Notes: generated by a model not told the origin, from the sequence alone. A stretch of 42,249 nt of DNA from Modestobacter excelsi (GCF_005930495.1 NZ_SJEX01000043.1:1-42249), one strand, 5' to 3'. Shown: positions 29,285 through 37,438, counted from the stretch's first letter. Translations and numbers: made by a program.

Positions 29285-30448
29285 ATGGGCAGCAACTCGT
29301 TGACGCTGGCGCCCGCGCCGCGCTCGGCGGCGGCGGAGCAGGTGCGCGAGGAGGTCCGCGCGTTCCTGGCCGAGGAGCTCGCCGCGGGCAGCTTCACCAC
29401 CTCCGTGGACACCTGGCTGTCCGGCGTCGACCCGGCCTTCTCCCGCAAGCTCGGTGAGCGGGGCTGGCTGGGGATGACCTGGCCGGAGGAGTACGGCGGG
29501 CACGAACGGACGGCGATGGAGCGCTACGCCGTCACCGAGGAGCTGCTCGCCGCCGGCGCCCCGGTCGCCGCGCACTGGATCGCCGACCGGCAGTCCGGGC
29601 CGAACCTGCTCCGCTACGGCACCGAGGCGCAGCGGACCGAGATCCTGCCGCGGATCGCCGCCGGCGAGTGCTTCTTCGTCATCGGGATGAGCGAGCCGGA
29701 CAGCGGCTCCGACCTGGCCTCCATCCGCACCCGGGCCACCCGCAACGGCGACGGCGACTGGGTGGTCAACGGCGCCAAGGTCTGGACGTCGAACGCGCAC
29801 ACCAGCCACTACGCGATCACCCTGGTCCGCACCTCGCCCGCCGACCCGGCCAACCGGCACGCCGGCCTCTCGCAGCTGCTGGTCGACCTCTCGCTGCCCG
29901 GGATCACGGTCAACCCGATCCGCATCCTGGACGGCGGGCACCACTTCAACGAGGTGGTGTTCGACGACGTCGTGGTCCCCGGCGACATGCTGCTGGGCGA
30001 GGAGGGCAACGGCTGGCACCAGGTGACCGCCGAACTCGCGTTCGAGCGGTCCGGGCCGGAGCGGTTCCTGTCCACCTACCCGCTCGTCGCCGAGTTCGCC
30101 CGCCGGGTGGCCGCCGACCCCGACCCGGCCGGCCTGGCGGCACTGGGCAGGCTCTCGGCCCGGTTGCTGGCGCTGCGCCAGATGTCGCTGCGGATCGCCG
30201 CCGCGCTGGACCGCGGTGAGCTGCCGGACATCCCGGCCGCGCTGGTCAAGGACGTCGGGACGACGTTCGAGGCCGACGTGATCGACGAGGTGCGCCGCGC
30301 GGTCGACGTGGTGGCCTCGCTGGACTCGCCCGACCCGCTGGGCCGGGCGCTGGCCGAGGCCCAGCTGCACGCGCCCGGGTACACGCTGCGGGGCGGGACC
30401 AACGAGATCCTGCGCGGGATCGTGGCGCGGGGGCTGGGACTCCGATGA
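29285..30448 (+). CDS. acyl-CoA dehydrogenase family protein, subunit 1 of a pair
   Basis: A 387-residue flavoprotein that should introduce a double bond alpha-beta to an acyl-CoA carbonyl. Recognisable parts are the N-terminal helical domain ending GWLGMTWPEEYGG, the FAD/substrate loop GMSEPDSGSDLASIRT, WVVNGAKVWTSNA, FNEVVFDDVVVP and a C-terminal helical domain with AFERSGPERFL and LRGGTNEILRGIVARGLGL. GGGGAG precedes the ATG at 29285 by 7 nt. The ATG of a second, shorter family member overlaps its stop. Such adjacent pairs form alpha2-beta2 heterotetramers in mycobacteria, for example in sterol side-chain oxidation; the substrate here cannot be assigned. Confidence 0.92.
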   Translation: MGSNSLTLAPAPRSAAAEQVREEVRAFLAEELAAGSFTTSVDTWLSGVDPAFSRKLGERGWLGMTWPEEYGGHERTAMERYAVTEELLAAGAPVAAHWIADRQSGPNLLRYGTEAQRTEILPRIAAGECFFVIGMSEPDSGSDLASIRTRATRNGDGDWVVNGAKVWTSNAHTSHYAITLVRTSPADPANRHAGLSQLLVDLSLPGITVNPIRILDGGHHFNEVVFDDVVVPGDMLLGEEGNGWHQVTAELAFERSGPERFLSTYPLVAEFARRVAADPDPAGLAALGRLSARLLALRQMSLRIAAALDRGELPDIPAALVKDVGTTFEADVIDEVRRAVDVVASLDSPDPLGRALAEAQLHAPGYTLRGGTNEILRGIVARGLGLR

Positions 30449-31506
30449 GCGACGTGGACCTGGTCGTCGAGACCGTCCGGGACATCCTGTCCGCGCACGA
30501 GCCGTTCGTGCTCACCGCGGACCGGCCCTGGGACGCCGGGCTGTGGGCCGCGCTGGCCGAGGCCGGGCTGACCGGCGTCGGGCTGCCCGAGGAGGCCGGC
30601 GGTTCCGGCGGCGAGCTCGCCGACGCCGTGGCCATTGTCGCGACATTGGCCCAGGGGGCCGCGGCGGTGCCGGTGGCCGAGCAGCTGCTCGTCGCCGCCC
30701 CCGCCGTCCTGGCCGCCGACCTCGACCTGCCCGCCCCCGACGAGCCGCTGTCGATCGCGGTCGACGGCGCGGTCACCGCCGAGCCGCGGGACGACGGCGA
30801 CGGGCCCGGCAGCTGGACCCTCACCGGGACGGCGACCGACGTCGCGTGGGCCGGGGTCGCCCAGCACCTGGTCGTGCTGGCGACCAGCCCGGTCGGGCCG
30901 GTGCTCGCGCTGGTCGACGTCACCGGCCGGGAGACGACGCACGCGGCCAACCTGGCCGGGGAGCCCCGTGGCTCGCTGGTGTTCGACGGCGTCACCTGCG
31001 CGGGGGCGCTGCTCACCGACCGGCAGGCCACCGAGCTGCGCGCCCGGTACGCCCTGGCCCGCGCGGTGCAGCTGTCCGCGGCGCTGGAGCAGGTGCTCGC
31101 CTGGACGGTGCAGTACGCGGGGGAGCGGGTGCAGTTCGGCCGCCCGCTGGGCAGGTTCCAGGCGATCCAGATGGAGCTGGCCGAGATGGCCGGGGAGGTG
31201 ACCGCCGTCGCCGCGCTGGTCGACGCGGCGGTGCAGGCCACCGAGCGCGGTGAGTCGCTGGTGGCGGCCGCCGCCGCGGCCAAGGTCCGCGCCGGGGCCG
31301 CCGTCGAGGTGGTCGCCCGGCTCGCGCACCAGGTGCACGGCGCGATCGGGTTCACGCAGGAGCACCGGCTGCACCACCTCACCCGGCGGTGCTGGTCGTG
31401 GCGGGACGAGGCCGGCACCGAGCTCGCCTGGTCGCGGGTGCTCGGCGAGCGGCTGCTGGCCGACGGCCCCGACGGGCTCTGGCCGGCGCTCACCCGGGTC
31501 GTGTGA
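30445..31506 (+). CDS. acyl-CoA dehydrogenase family protein, subunit 2 of a pair
   Basis: A 353-residue partner of the preceding gene, coupled by an ATGA overlap. It has the acyl-CoA dehydrogenase C-terminal helical domain (VQFGRPLGRFQAIQMELAEM, then AHQVHGAIGFTQEHRLHHL), but the N-terminal and middle domains are degenerate: GLPEEAGGSGGELADAV is present, and no MSEPxxGSD loop is seen. In heteromeric enzymes of this kind one subunit supplies the catalytic base while the other completes the FAD site, so loss of motifs is expected. Length is slightly short for the family. Probably non-functional alone. Confidence 0.9.
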   Translation: MSDVDLVVETVRDILSAHEPFVLTADRPWDAGLWAALAEAGLTGVGLPEEAGGSGGELADAVAIVATLAQGAAAVPVAEQLLVAAPAVLAADLDLPAPDEPLSIAVDGAVTAEPRDDGDGPGSWTLTGTATDVAWAGVAQHLVVLATSPVGPVLALVDVTGRETTHAANLAGEPRGSLVFDGVTCAGALLTDRQATELRARYALARAVQLSAALEQVLAWTVQYAGERVQFGRPLGRFQAIQMELAEMAGEVTAVAALVDAAVQATERGESLVAAAAAAKVRAGAAVEVVARLAHQVHGAIGFTQEHRLHHLTRRCWSWRDEAGTELAWSRVLGERLLADGPDGLWPALTRVV

Positions 31507-31537
31507 GGAAGGACCTCCGTGCCCCCCCACGGGGGCC

Positions 31538-31597
31538 GTGATCCGGCTGTACCGGGCGGCGGACCGGGCCGCGGTCCACGACGTCCCGACGTCCTGA
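31538..31597 (+). pseudogene. 19-codon stub of a GNAT acetyltransferase gene
   Basis: A GTG start gives VIRLYRAADRAAVHDV, the typical first strand and helix of a GNAT N-acetyltransferase, then PTS and a stop. The rest of the gene is gone. The remaining 87 bases to the next gene hold only GC-rich sequence with small hairpins (such as GTGAGG/CCTCAC at 31671-31688 next to the ABM stop). The fragment is short, so the family call is tentative. Confidence 0.4.
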
Positions 31598-31684
31598 CCG
31601 CCCGCGCTCTCGGGCGCGAGCCCCCCGCGCTCTCGCACGCGAAGGCACCCCGCTCTCGGCGCGGGGAGTGGTGAGGGGTGCTCC

Positions 31685-32308
31685 TCACACGGTCTCGGGG
31701 ATGCGGAGGCGGGCGATGACGAGGTCGAGCTCGGCGACGTCGGTGATCCGGCCGCCCATCGACCGGGAGTACTCGCCCTGCAGCTCGTCGGCCCGCTGGC
31801 CGGCGGCCGTCATGGCGTCCCGGTCGACGTAGTTCACCGCCGCCACGGCCCGGCCGGTCAGCCGGTCGACCATCAGGCTGACGCTGGAGAAGCCGGGCAG
31901 CTCCTCGATCCGTGGCAGGAGCGTCATCCGGAAGGTCGCGATGTCCTCGTCGACGGCAGCCGGGTCGCGCAGCGCGCTCCAGGTCACCCGGCAGCAGGCG
32001 TGGCCGCCGGCCTGCCGGGCCCGGTGCATGATGACGACCTCCCACTGCGCGACCAGGGGCACTGCGCCGAGCAGCTTGCCCACCTGGGCGCGGTTGGGGC
32101 GCATGGCCTGCTCGCTGGCCTTGAGCGCCGCCTCGGTCTCCCAGCCGGTGGTGACGATGCAACGGCCCGAGCTCGGCCCGACCAGCATCGACATGCCGGT
32201 GCAGCCGTCCAGCCCGGTCGTCGCGGGCAGCCACTCGTCCTGCACGAACCTGATCGCCTCGTCGAGCGCTCGTGGGTTCCCGCGCAGCGTGGCGGTTCGG
32301 GCGTACAT
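31685..32308 (-). CDS. protein with two ABM (antibiotic biosynthesis monooxygenase-like) domains, copy 2
   Basis: A 207-residue paralogue of the gene at 27644-28267, with the same two-domain layout: MYARTATLRGNPRALDEAIR, GCTGMSMLVGPSSGRC and TGWETEAAL in the first domain; RVTWSALRDP, GFSSVSLMVDRLTGRA and VNYVDRDAM in the second; and the same ending (LRIPETV against LRVPELV). The copies lie on the same strand at either side of the acyl-CoA dehydrogenase pair. GGGGAG precedes the ATG at 32308 (MYART). The long frame upstream of that ATG has no support. The enzymatic role is unknown. Confidence 0.85.
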   Translation of the reverse strand: MYARTATLRGNPRALDEAIRFVQDEWLPATTGLDGCTGMSMLVGPSSGRCIVTTGWETEAALKASEQAMRPNRAQVGKLLGAVPLVAQWEVVIMHRARQAGGHACCRVTWSALRDPAAVDEDIATFRMTLLPRIEELPGFSSVSLMVDRLTGRAVAAVNYVDRDAMTAAGQRADELQGEYSRSMGGRITDVAELDLVIARLRIPETV

Positions 32309-32503
32309 CGGCGACTCCCCTCGGCCGGCGGTGCCCGGGCAGCACTGCCGCAGGAGCGACTCTGCCCGTCCGCTCACCGTCGCGGGAACCGCCCTGCGAG
32401 ACTGATCCGTTCCGCATACGGCGGTTCGCGACTGTCCGAGGTCGCGGTGCGACAACAGGGGCCAGGGCGGGGCCGCCCGCCGAGGACGGCCCCGCGTCCG
32501 TGG

Positions 32504-33823
32504 TCAGCCGAGCAGCACCTCCCGCACGACCTCGTGCAGGTGGGTGTTCGGGTAGTAGCCGACGAGGTCCTCGCTCTGCGGACCCATGGCGGTCACGACG
32601 GTCGGCACGCCGGTGTGCGCGGTCGTCGTCCAGTCCAGTGCGAAGTCCTTGTCGCTGCCGGCGACGGCGAACGGACCGTCCTCGCCGGAGATCGCCTCGC
32701 CGGCGGCCGGCGTCTCCTGGGGCAGGGTGCCGCCGGGGCCGCTCTCGTCGGCCGGGTCGACGTCCTCGATGGTCAGCCCGCCGGTCTCGTGGTCACCGGT
32801 GACGATGAGCAGCGTGTCCGGGTGCTCCTCGACGTAGTCCCGGGCGACCTGGACGGCGGCCTCGAGCGCGCGGAGTGCCTGCAGCATCCGCGTGCCGTTG
32901 TTGTCGTGCGCCATCTCGTCGACCCCCTCCTCCTCGATGAGCAGGAAGAAGCCGTCCTCGTCCTGGGACAGCACGTCGAGGGCCTTGGTGGCCATGTCGG
33001 CCAGCGGGACGACGGGCGCGTACTCGTCACCCTCGCCCTCCGGCCGCATCTGGAACATCTCCTCGTTGGCGAACAGCCCGAGGAGGTGGTCGGAGTCGGC
33101 CGCGGCGAACTCGGCGGCGGTGCTCACGTACTCGTACCCCAGCCCCTCGGCCTGGGCGACCAGGTCGCCCTGGGTGCTGCGGGAGACCTCCGGGTCCTCG
33201 GTGTCGCCGGTGCGCGGCGGGTAGGTGCCCTCGTCGCCGGCGGGCAGCCACCAGTCCTCCCCGCCGCCGAGGATCACCTGCGGCTTGGTCACCTGCAGGT
33301 ACTGGCGGGCGATGTCGTCCTGCGCGCTGCGGTTCACCGAGTTGCTGAAGAACGCGGCGGGGGTGGCGTCGGTGACCTGCGCCGTCGTCACCAGCCCGGT
33401 GGCCAGGCCGGCCTGCTGGGCCTCGCCGCCGATGGTGGGCAGCGGGTTGCCGTCGACGTCGACGCTGACCGCGCCGTTGTAGGTCTTCACGCCGGTCGCC
33501 CAGGCACTCGCGCCGGCCGCGGAGTCGGTGACGGTGTCCTCCGGGTCCCGCGGGTCCGTCGTCTGCAGGCCGGTGACGCCGAGGGTGTTCATCACCAGCT
33601 CGCCGTCGAAGCCCGCCTGGTCCAGCCGGCCGGCCTCGCGCTGGGCTGCCGCCATCCCGTCGCCGTTGATGAAGATGACGCTCTGCGGGTGGTGGCCGTG
33701 ACCGTTCCCGCCGGCGGAGGCCGCGGAGGGCAGCAGGACGACGACGCCCCCGCCGACGAGCGTGGCGGCGAGGCAGAGCGGCAGGGTGCGGCGCTGCAGG
33801 CGCCGCGTTCTGGTGGTGGACAT
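32504..33823 (-). CDS. secreted alkaline phosphatase, PhoA type
   Basis: A 439-residue exported phosphomonoesterase. The signal peptide is residues 1-37 (basic start RTRRLQRR, hydrophobic core, cleavage near ASA-GGN). Metal and catalytic motifs: FINGDGM (Asp55), VTDSAAGASAWATG with the phosphorylated Ser101, LIEEEGVDEMAHDNN (Asp and His ligands), VTGDHETGGL (Asp-His pair) and TTAHTGVPTVV (late zinc His). Together these match the E. coli PhoA/Bacillus PhoB fold and a two-zinc, one-magnesium site. Role: phosphate release from organic esters outside the membrane. GGGAG lies 5 nt before the ATG at 33823. I do not see the GTTCACC-type direct repeats of a PHO box upstream. Confidence 0.93.
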   Translation of the reverse strand: MSTTRTRRLQRRTLPLCLAATLVGGGVVVLLPSAASAGGNGHGHHPQSVIFINGDGMAAAQREAGRLDQAGFDGELVMNTLGVTGLQTTDPRDPEDTVTDSAAGASAWATGVKTYNGAVSVDVDGNPLPTIGGEAQQAGLATGLVTTAQVTDATPAAFFSNSVNRSAQDDIARQYLQVTKPQVILGGGEDWWLPAGDEGTYPPRTGDTEDPEVSRSTQGDLVAQAEGLGYEYVSTAAEFAAADSDHLLGLFANEEMFQMRPEGEGDEYAPVVPLADMATKALDVLSQDEDGFFLLIEEEGVDEMAHDNNGTRMLQALRALEAAVQVARDYVEEHPDTLLIVTGDHETGGLTIEDVDPADESGPGGTLPQETPAAGEAISGEDGPFAVAGSDKDFALDWTTTAHTGVPTVVTAMGPQSEDLVGYYPNTHLHEVVREVLLG

Positions 33824-33950
33824 GACTCTCCCTGGTGCGGGCGGGTGCCTGCGGTCGGTGTGGTCGAGCTGAGAGCAGCCTGCGAGGCAACTGTGACCTG
33901 CGCCACTCCAGACGTCGATGAGTTCGGCCACGCCGCACGGTCCCGACCCC

Positions 33951-34538
33951 ATGACGACGACGACACCGCTGGACCTGTCCTCCTCGGTCGCCGAGGTCGC
34001 CCGCGTGGTGACGGCGGTGGCCGACGACCAGCTCACCGCGCCGACGCCGTGCGCCGACACCTCGGTGGCCGCGCTGCTGGACCACCTGCACGGACTGGCC
34101 GTCGGGCTGCGGCTGGCGGCGGAGAGGAAGCCGACCGGGGCACCGAGCGCCTCCGCCGACGCGCTGCCGGCGGACTGGCGCACCCGCATCCCGCGCGAGC
34201 TGGACGAGCTGGCCGACGCGTGGCGCGACCCGGCGGCCTGGGAGGGCACCGCCGAGCCCGGTGGCATCGCGCTGCCGGCGGCCTGGGCGGGGCGGGTGGC
34301 GCTCAACGAGGTGCTGGTGCACGGCTGGGACCTCGCCGTGGCCACCGGCCGGCCCTACGCGCCCGACCCGGCCGCGGTGCGCGCCTGCATCGCATACGGG
34401 CGCGAGTTCGCCGCCGCGGTGCCCCAGGGCCGGGACTCCATCTACGGGCCAGAGGTCCCGGTGCCCGCGGACGCGCCGGAGCTGGACCAGCTGCTCGGGC
34501 TCACCGGGCGCGACCCGGCCTGGACGCCGTCGACCTGA
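33951..34538 (+). CDS. TIGR03086-type protein (mycothiol maleylpyruvate isomerase-like, DinB fold)
   Basis: A 195-residue protein of the actinobacterial group related to the N-terminal metal-binding domain of mycothiol-dependent maleylpyruvate isomerase. Typical parts are LDLSSSVAEVARVVTAVADDQL, PTPCADTSVAALLDHLHGLA (with the first His ligand), WAGRVALNEVLVHGWDLAVATGR (second His) and a C-terminal DQLLGLTGRDPAW. Many such proteins have no proven activity; a mycothiol S-transferase role is inferred from the fold. The ATG at 33951 is preferred over one 33 bases upstream because the family begins at LDLSS. Divergent from the phosphatase. The last 97 bases overlap the convergent DUF6308 gene. Confidence 0.87.
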   Translation: MTTTTPLDLSSSVAEVARVVTAVADDQLTAPTPCADTSVAALLDHLHGLAVGLRLAAERKPTGAPSASADALPADWRTRIPRELDELADAWRDPAAWEGTAEPGGIALPAAWAGRVALNEVLVHGWDLAVATGRPYAPDPAAVRACIAYGREFAAAVPQGRDSIYGPEVPVPADAPELDQLLGLTGRDPAWTPST

Positions 34539-35278
34539 CCCCACTCCCCGGTCTCCCGGCCGAGTGCGACCGCGGCGGGCAGCCGGAGCGTGGCGGTGAG
34601 CCAGAGCAGCAGGTCGTGCAACCGCAGCCGGGTCAGCCGGTGCCCGAGCAGGTCGGCGACGACGTCCTCCAGCGCGCCGAAGGCCTCGACGTTGGTCCGC
34701 AGCTCCCGGTGCACGACGGCGGCGACCCCGCTGTCGCCCTCCACCAGGTGCGGCACCAGCTGCAGCCAGGTGGTGCGGGTGACCATCGGCACCAGCGCGG
34801 GCCGGCGGTGGTGCAGCGCGGCCACGACGTAGCGCCCGTGCGGGCCGGGCGGCTCGCCCAGGGTCCGCAGCGCTGCGCCGACGGTGCCGGGCTCGCCGAG
34901 CACGGAGACCTCGTCGTCCGGCAGGTCCCAGAACGGCCGGCCGGCGGCCCGGGTGGCCATCGCCCCGGCCGCCGCCTCGACGTCGTCCAGTGCCCGGCGC
35001 ACCGTCGCCCAGCCGTCCGGGTCCAGCCGGCCGTGCACGCCCTCGGCGACGAGCACGTCGTCGTCCCCGAGCGGGCCGGCCGGCACCGGCCGGCGGTCGA
35101 AGCGCTCGAAGCCGAACGCCGGCACCAGCACCCACCGCCCCTCCCGCTCGATGGGGGAGCGGTAGCGCAGCGGCCGCCGCCCCCGGGCGTACCCGAGGAC
35201 GGCGGCGAGCGCCGTGTCCCACGGCACCGGGTCGGGTCCTGCGCTGGGGAGGGCGAACGCCGGCCGGTCGGGGGACAT
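34442..35278 (-). CDS. DUF6308-like protein, possibly with a read-through tail
   Basis: A 278-residue cytosolic protein resembling the actinobacterial DUF6308 family (function unknown): WDTALAAVLGYARGRRPLRY near the start, FGFERFDRRPVP, DPDGWATVRRALDDVE, FWDLPDDEVSVLGEPGTVGAALRTLGEPP and LRLHDLLLWLTATLRLP. After about residue 238 the chain becomes Ser/Gly-rich (SPSSWSSSGASAGTGTSGP) and is the antisense of the isomerase-like gene, which looks like translation past a lost stop codon. The start is 8 bases after the EthD stop, so the two are co-transcribed. Confidence 0.78.
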   Translation of the reverse strand: MSPDRPAFALPSAGPDPVPWDTALAAVLGYARGRRPLRYRSPIEREGRWVLVPAFGFERFDRRPVPAGPLGDDDVLVAEGVHGRLDPDGWATVRRALDDVEAAAGAMATRAAGRPFWDLPDDEVSVLGEPGTVGAALRTLGEPPGPHGRYVVAALHHRRPALVPMVTRTTWLQLVPHLVEGDSGVAAVVHRELRTNVEAFGALEDVVADLLGHRLTRLRLHDLLLWLTATLRLPAAVALGRETGEWGQVDGVQAGSRPVSPSSWSSSGASAGTGTSGP

Positions 35279-35286
35279 GGGACGGG

Positions 35287-35607
35287 TCAGCCCGCGGGGC
35301 TGACGTCCTCGACGTCGAAGCTGGACATGGTCGCCCCACCGGTGGCGAAGGTGCCGACGTCGGCGCCCGCGGCCCGGCCGGCCTCGGAGCTCATGCCGGC
35401 GCCCATCGCCTCGGCGGAGGCGAAGTCCAGCTCGGCGACCAGGTAGGGGGCCGGTGTGCTGGGGTCCAGCGAGGCGGCGTGACCGATGGAGAACCGCTGC
35501 AGACCGGGGATGGCCTGGGCGAGCCCGAGGTGCACGTCGCGGTAGTGCCGGTCGAACTCGGCCGGGTCGGTGGGCTGGCCGTACTGGACGATCAGTCGGT
35601 GCACCAT
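35287..35607 (-). CDS. EthD family protein
   Basis: A 106-residue dimeric alpha-beta barrel protein of the EthD family, named after a protein needed for ether degradation but mostly of unknown activity. Signature parts are LIVQYGQPTDPAEFDRHYRD, VHLGLAQAIPGLQRFSIG, YLVAELDFASAEAM and the ending ATGGATMSSFDVED. The start is strong: GGAGGAG about 6 nt before the ATG at 35607. It lies between the hydroquinone reductase-type gene (68 bases upstream) and DUF6308 (8 bases downstream) on the same strand. Confidence 0.9.
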   Translation of the reverse strand: MVHRLIVQYGQPTDPAEFDRHYRDVHLGLAQAIPGLQRFSIGHAASLDPSTPAPYLVAELDFASAEAMGAGMSSEAGRAAGADVGTFATGGATMSSFDVEDVSPAG

Positions 35608-35675
35608 GGGGCTCCTCCGGGTGTGGCCGGGCTCCGCTGCCCGGCGCGCTGTTCAGCCAACCAGAACGGGGTGGC

Positions 35676-36716
35676 TCACCGGTGGCCGATGCCGCCGGGG
35701 CCGTGCTCGGCTGGTACCTCCTCGCCGGCGGCCACCGGGCCGGGCGGCGTGCCGTCGCCGAACGGGCTGCCGCCGAGGTCCTCGCGGCCGTGCGGGGTCA
35801 GCCAGCCCGACGTGTCCGGGCCCAGCGGGATGACCTGGGTCGGGTTGATGTCGGCGTGCACGACGTAGTAGTGCTCCTTGATCTGAGGGAAGTCGGTGGT
35901 GTCGCCGAAGCCCGGGGTCTGGAACAGGTCGCGCGCGTAGGCCCACAGCGCCGGCATCTCGGTCAGCTTCTGCCGGTTGGCCTTGAAGTGGCCGTGGTAG
36001 ACGGCATCGAACCGGGCCAGCGTGGTGAACAGCCGGACGTCGGCCTCGGTGATGCTGCCGCCCATCAGGAACCGCCGGCTCGACAGCCGCTCCTCCAGCC
36101 AGTCCAGCGCCGTCCAGAGCCGGTCGTACGCCGTGTCGTAGGCACCCTGGGACCCGGCGAACCCGCAGCGGTAGACCCCGTTGTTGACCTCGGTGTAGAC
36201 CCGCTGCATGACCTCGTCCATCTCCTGCCGGAGGTGCTCGGGGTAGAGGTCCGGGGCGCCGGCGCGGTGGAACGTGGTCCACTCCGTGGAGAAGTCCAGC
36301 GTCATCTGCAGGAAGTCGTTGGTCACGACGGCCTTGGTGGGCAGGTCGACCATCGCCGGCACGGTGATCCCGCGCGGGTACCCGGGGTCACGGGCGAGGA
36401 ACGCCTCCTGCAGCCGCTCGTAGCCCAGCACCGGGTCACGGCCGCCGGGGTCGAGGTCGAAGGTCCAGCTCCGCTCGTCGTGCGTCGGGCCGCAGATGCC
36501 CATCGAGATCACCGGCTCCAGCCCGAGCAGCCGCCGGACGATCGCGGCGCGGTTGGCCCACGGGCAGGCCCGGGCGATCACCAGCCGGTAGCGGTCGGCC
36601 TCCACCGGCCAGCCGCTCGAGCCGTCGGCGGTGATCCGGTCGGTGATGTAGTTCGAGTCGCGCTGGTACTCCTGGCCCGCCTCGACGTAGCCGCTGCCGC
36701 TCTGTTCGGTGCTCAC
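35676..36716 (-). CDS. glutathionyl-hydroquinone reductase-type (Xi-class GST) protein
   Basis: A 346-residue thioredoxin-fold enzyme of the YqjG/ECM4 family, which reduces glutathionyl- or related thiol-conjugated hydroquinones through a Cys-thiolate. The catalytic Cys51 lies in RACPWANR. Further markers are TVPAMVDLPTKAVVTND, VYTEVNNGVYRCGFAGSQ, GGSITEADVRLFTTLARFD, YHGHFKANRQ and HYYVVHADINPTQVIPLGP. Actinobacteria generally use mycothiol, so the natural thiol may not be glutathione. A Gly/Pro-rich tail of about 35 residues follows the conserved end. Start: GTG at 36716, with AAGG upstream. Probably the first gene of a small operon with EthD and DUF6308. Confidence 0.92.
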   Translation of the reverse strand: MSTEQSGSGYVEAGQEYQRDSNYITDRITADGSSGWPVEADRYRLVIARACPWANRAAIVRRLLGLEPVISMGICGPTHDERSWTFDLDPGGRDPVLGYERLQEAFLARDPGYPRGITVPAMVDLPTKAVVTNDFLQMTLDFSTEWTTFHRAGAPDLYPEHLRQEMDEVMQRVYTEVNNGVYRCGFAGSQGAYDTAYDRLWTALDWLEERLSSRRFLMGGSITEADVRLFTTLARFDAVYHGHFKANRQKLTEMPALWAYARDLFQTPGFGDTTDFPQIKEHYYVVHADINPTQVIPLGPDTSGWLTPHGREDLGGSPFGDGTPPGPVAAGEEVPAEHGPGGIGHR

Positions 36717-36883
36717 CTGCCCAGCCTTCCGGACGGGGCGACGGCGCGCCGGGTGACCGGTGCGTGAGCGGTTGTCAGCCCAGGGTCGCCTCCGTCACCG
36801 AGCGCGTGTCGCCGGGATGACGTGCCTTCCTGCCCGGCCGTCCGGCTCGGACGCTGGAGTCCCCACGGATCCGGGAGGTCACC

Positions 36884-37142
36884 ATGGCCCGCAGCGACAT
36901 CGATGCCCTGAACCAGACCTTCGAGCAGGGACTGGAGAAGGGCGACGCCGAGATCGTGGCGTCCGTCTACGCCCCGGACGCCCGGCTCCTCCCGCCGGGC
37001 AGCGACGTGGTCGAGGGCCCGGCCATCCGCGACTTCTGGCAGGCGCGATCGACTCCGGCATGAGCGGGGGGCTGGAGACCGCTCGTGGCGGATGGGCCTG
37101 GACATCTGGAACTCCAGCGACCCGGCGGCGTCCCCGGCGTGA
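36884..37142 (+). pseudogene. internally deleted and frameshifted SnoaL-like (NTF2-fold) gene
   Basis: GGGAGG six nt upstream of the ATG at 36884 gives a good start for DIDALNQTFEQGLEKGD, then VYAPDARLLPPGSDVVEG and IRDFWQA, a classic SnoaL-like/DUF4440 N-terminal half. The frame then ends at 37063. In the next frame IDSGMSGGLET continues the same protein, and after a gap WRMGLDIWNSSDPAASPA with a stop at 37142 supplies the C-terminus. So one base is missing near 37041 (CAGGCGCG where CAGGGCGCG is expected), and about 40 codons of the middle strands are deleted. The intact family member would be about 125 residues. Confidence 0.65.
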
Positions 37143-37168
37143 CGCCAGGGGTCGCCTAGCCTGGGTGC

Positions 37169-37438
37169 ATGGCCGCCAACCCCGCCCGCCCTGCCTGGTT
37201 CGCCAACGTCGGGGTGCAGCTGCTGGCCGGGGCCGCGGCGGTCTACAACGTCGTGCAGCTGGTCCTCAAGCTGGTCGACGGCCGGTACGGGGAGGCCTTC
37301 CTCAGCTTCGCCTGGACGGTGCTGTTCGGCTACGTGGTCCTGGAGTCGCTGCGCTTCCGAAGACTGCAGAAGCAGGAGGAGGCCGCGTCCGGGGAGGGCC
37401 CGTCGGAGCCGTCGCGCCCGGCCGAACCGACCGACTGA
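37169..37438 (+). CDS. small two-helix membrane protein
   Basis: An 89-residue protein of unknown function. Residues about 12-34 and 43-61 are hydrophobic helices separated by KLVDGRYGEAF; a basic segment (RFRRLQKQ) and an acidic Pro/Ser tail follow, so the C-terminus is probably cytoplasmic. TAGCCT (37157-37162) ends six bases before the ATG, consistent with a leaderless promoter. No enzymatic motif is visible. It follows the SnoaL-like remnant and precedes the secreted nuclease. Confidence 0.72.
   Translation: MAANPARPAWFANVGVQLLAGAAAVYNVVQLVLKLVDGRYGEAFLSFAWTVLFGYVVLESLRFRRLQKQEEAASGEGPSEPSRPAEPTD

Noticed and set aside
32309-32503. Upstream extension of the second ABM gene (MSHRDLGQS...)
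   Set aside because: The paralogue starts at MYART, and GGGGAG lies before that ATG. The extension is Arg/Ser-rich and not conserved between the copies.
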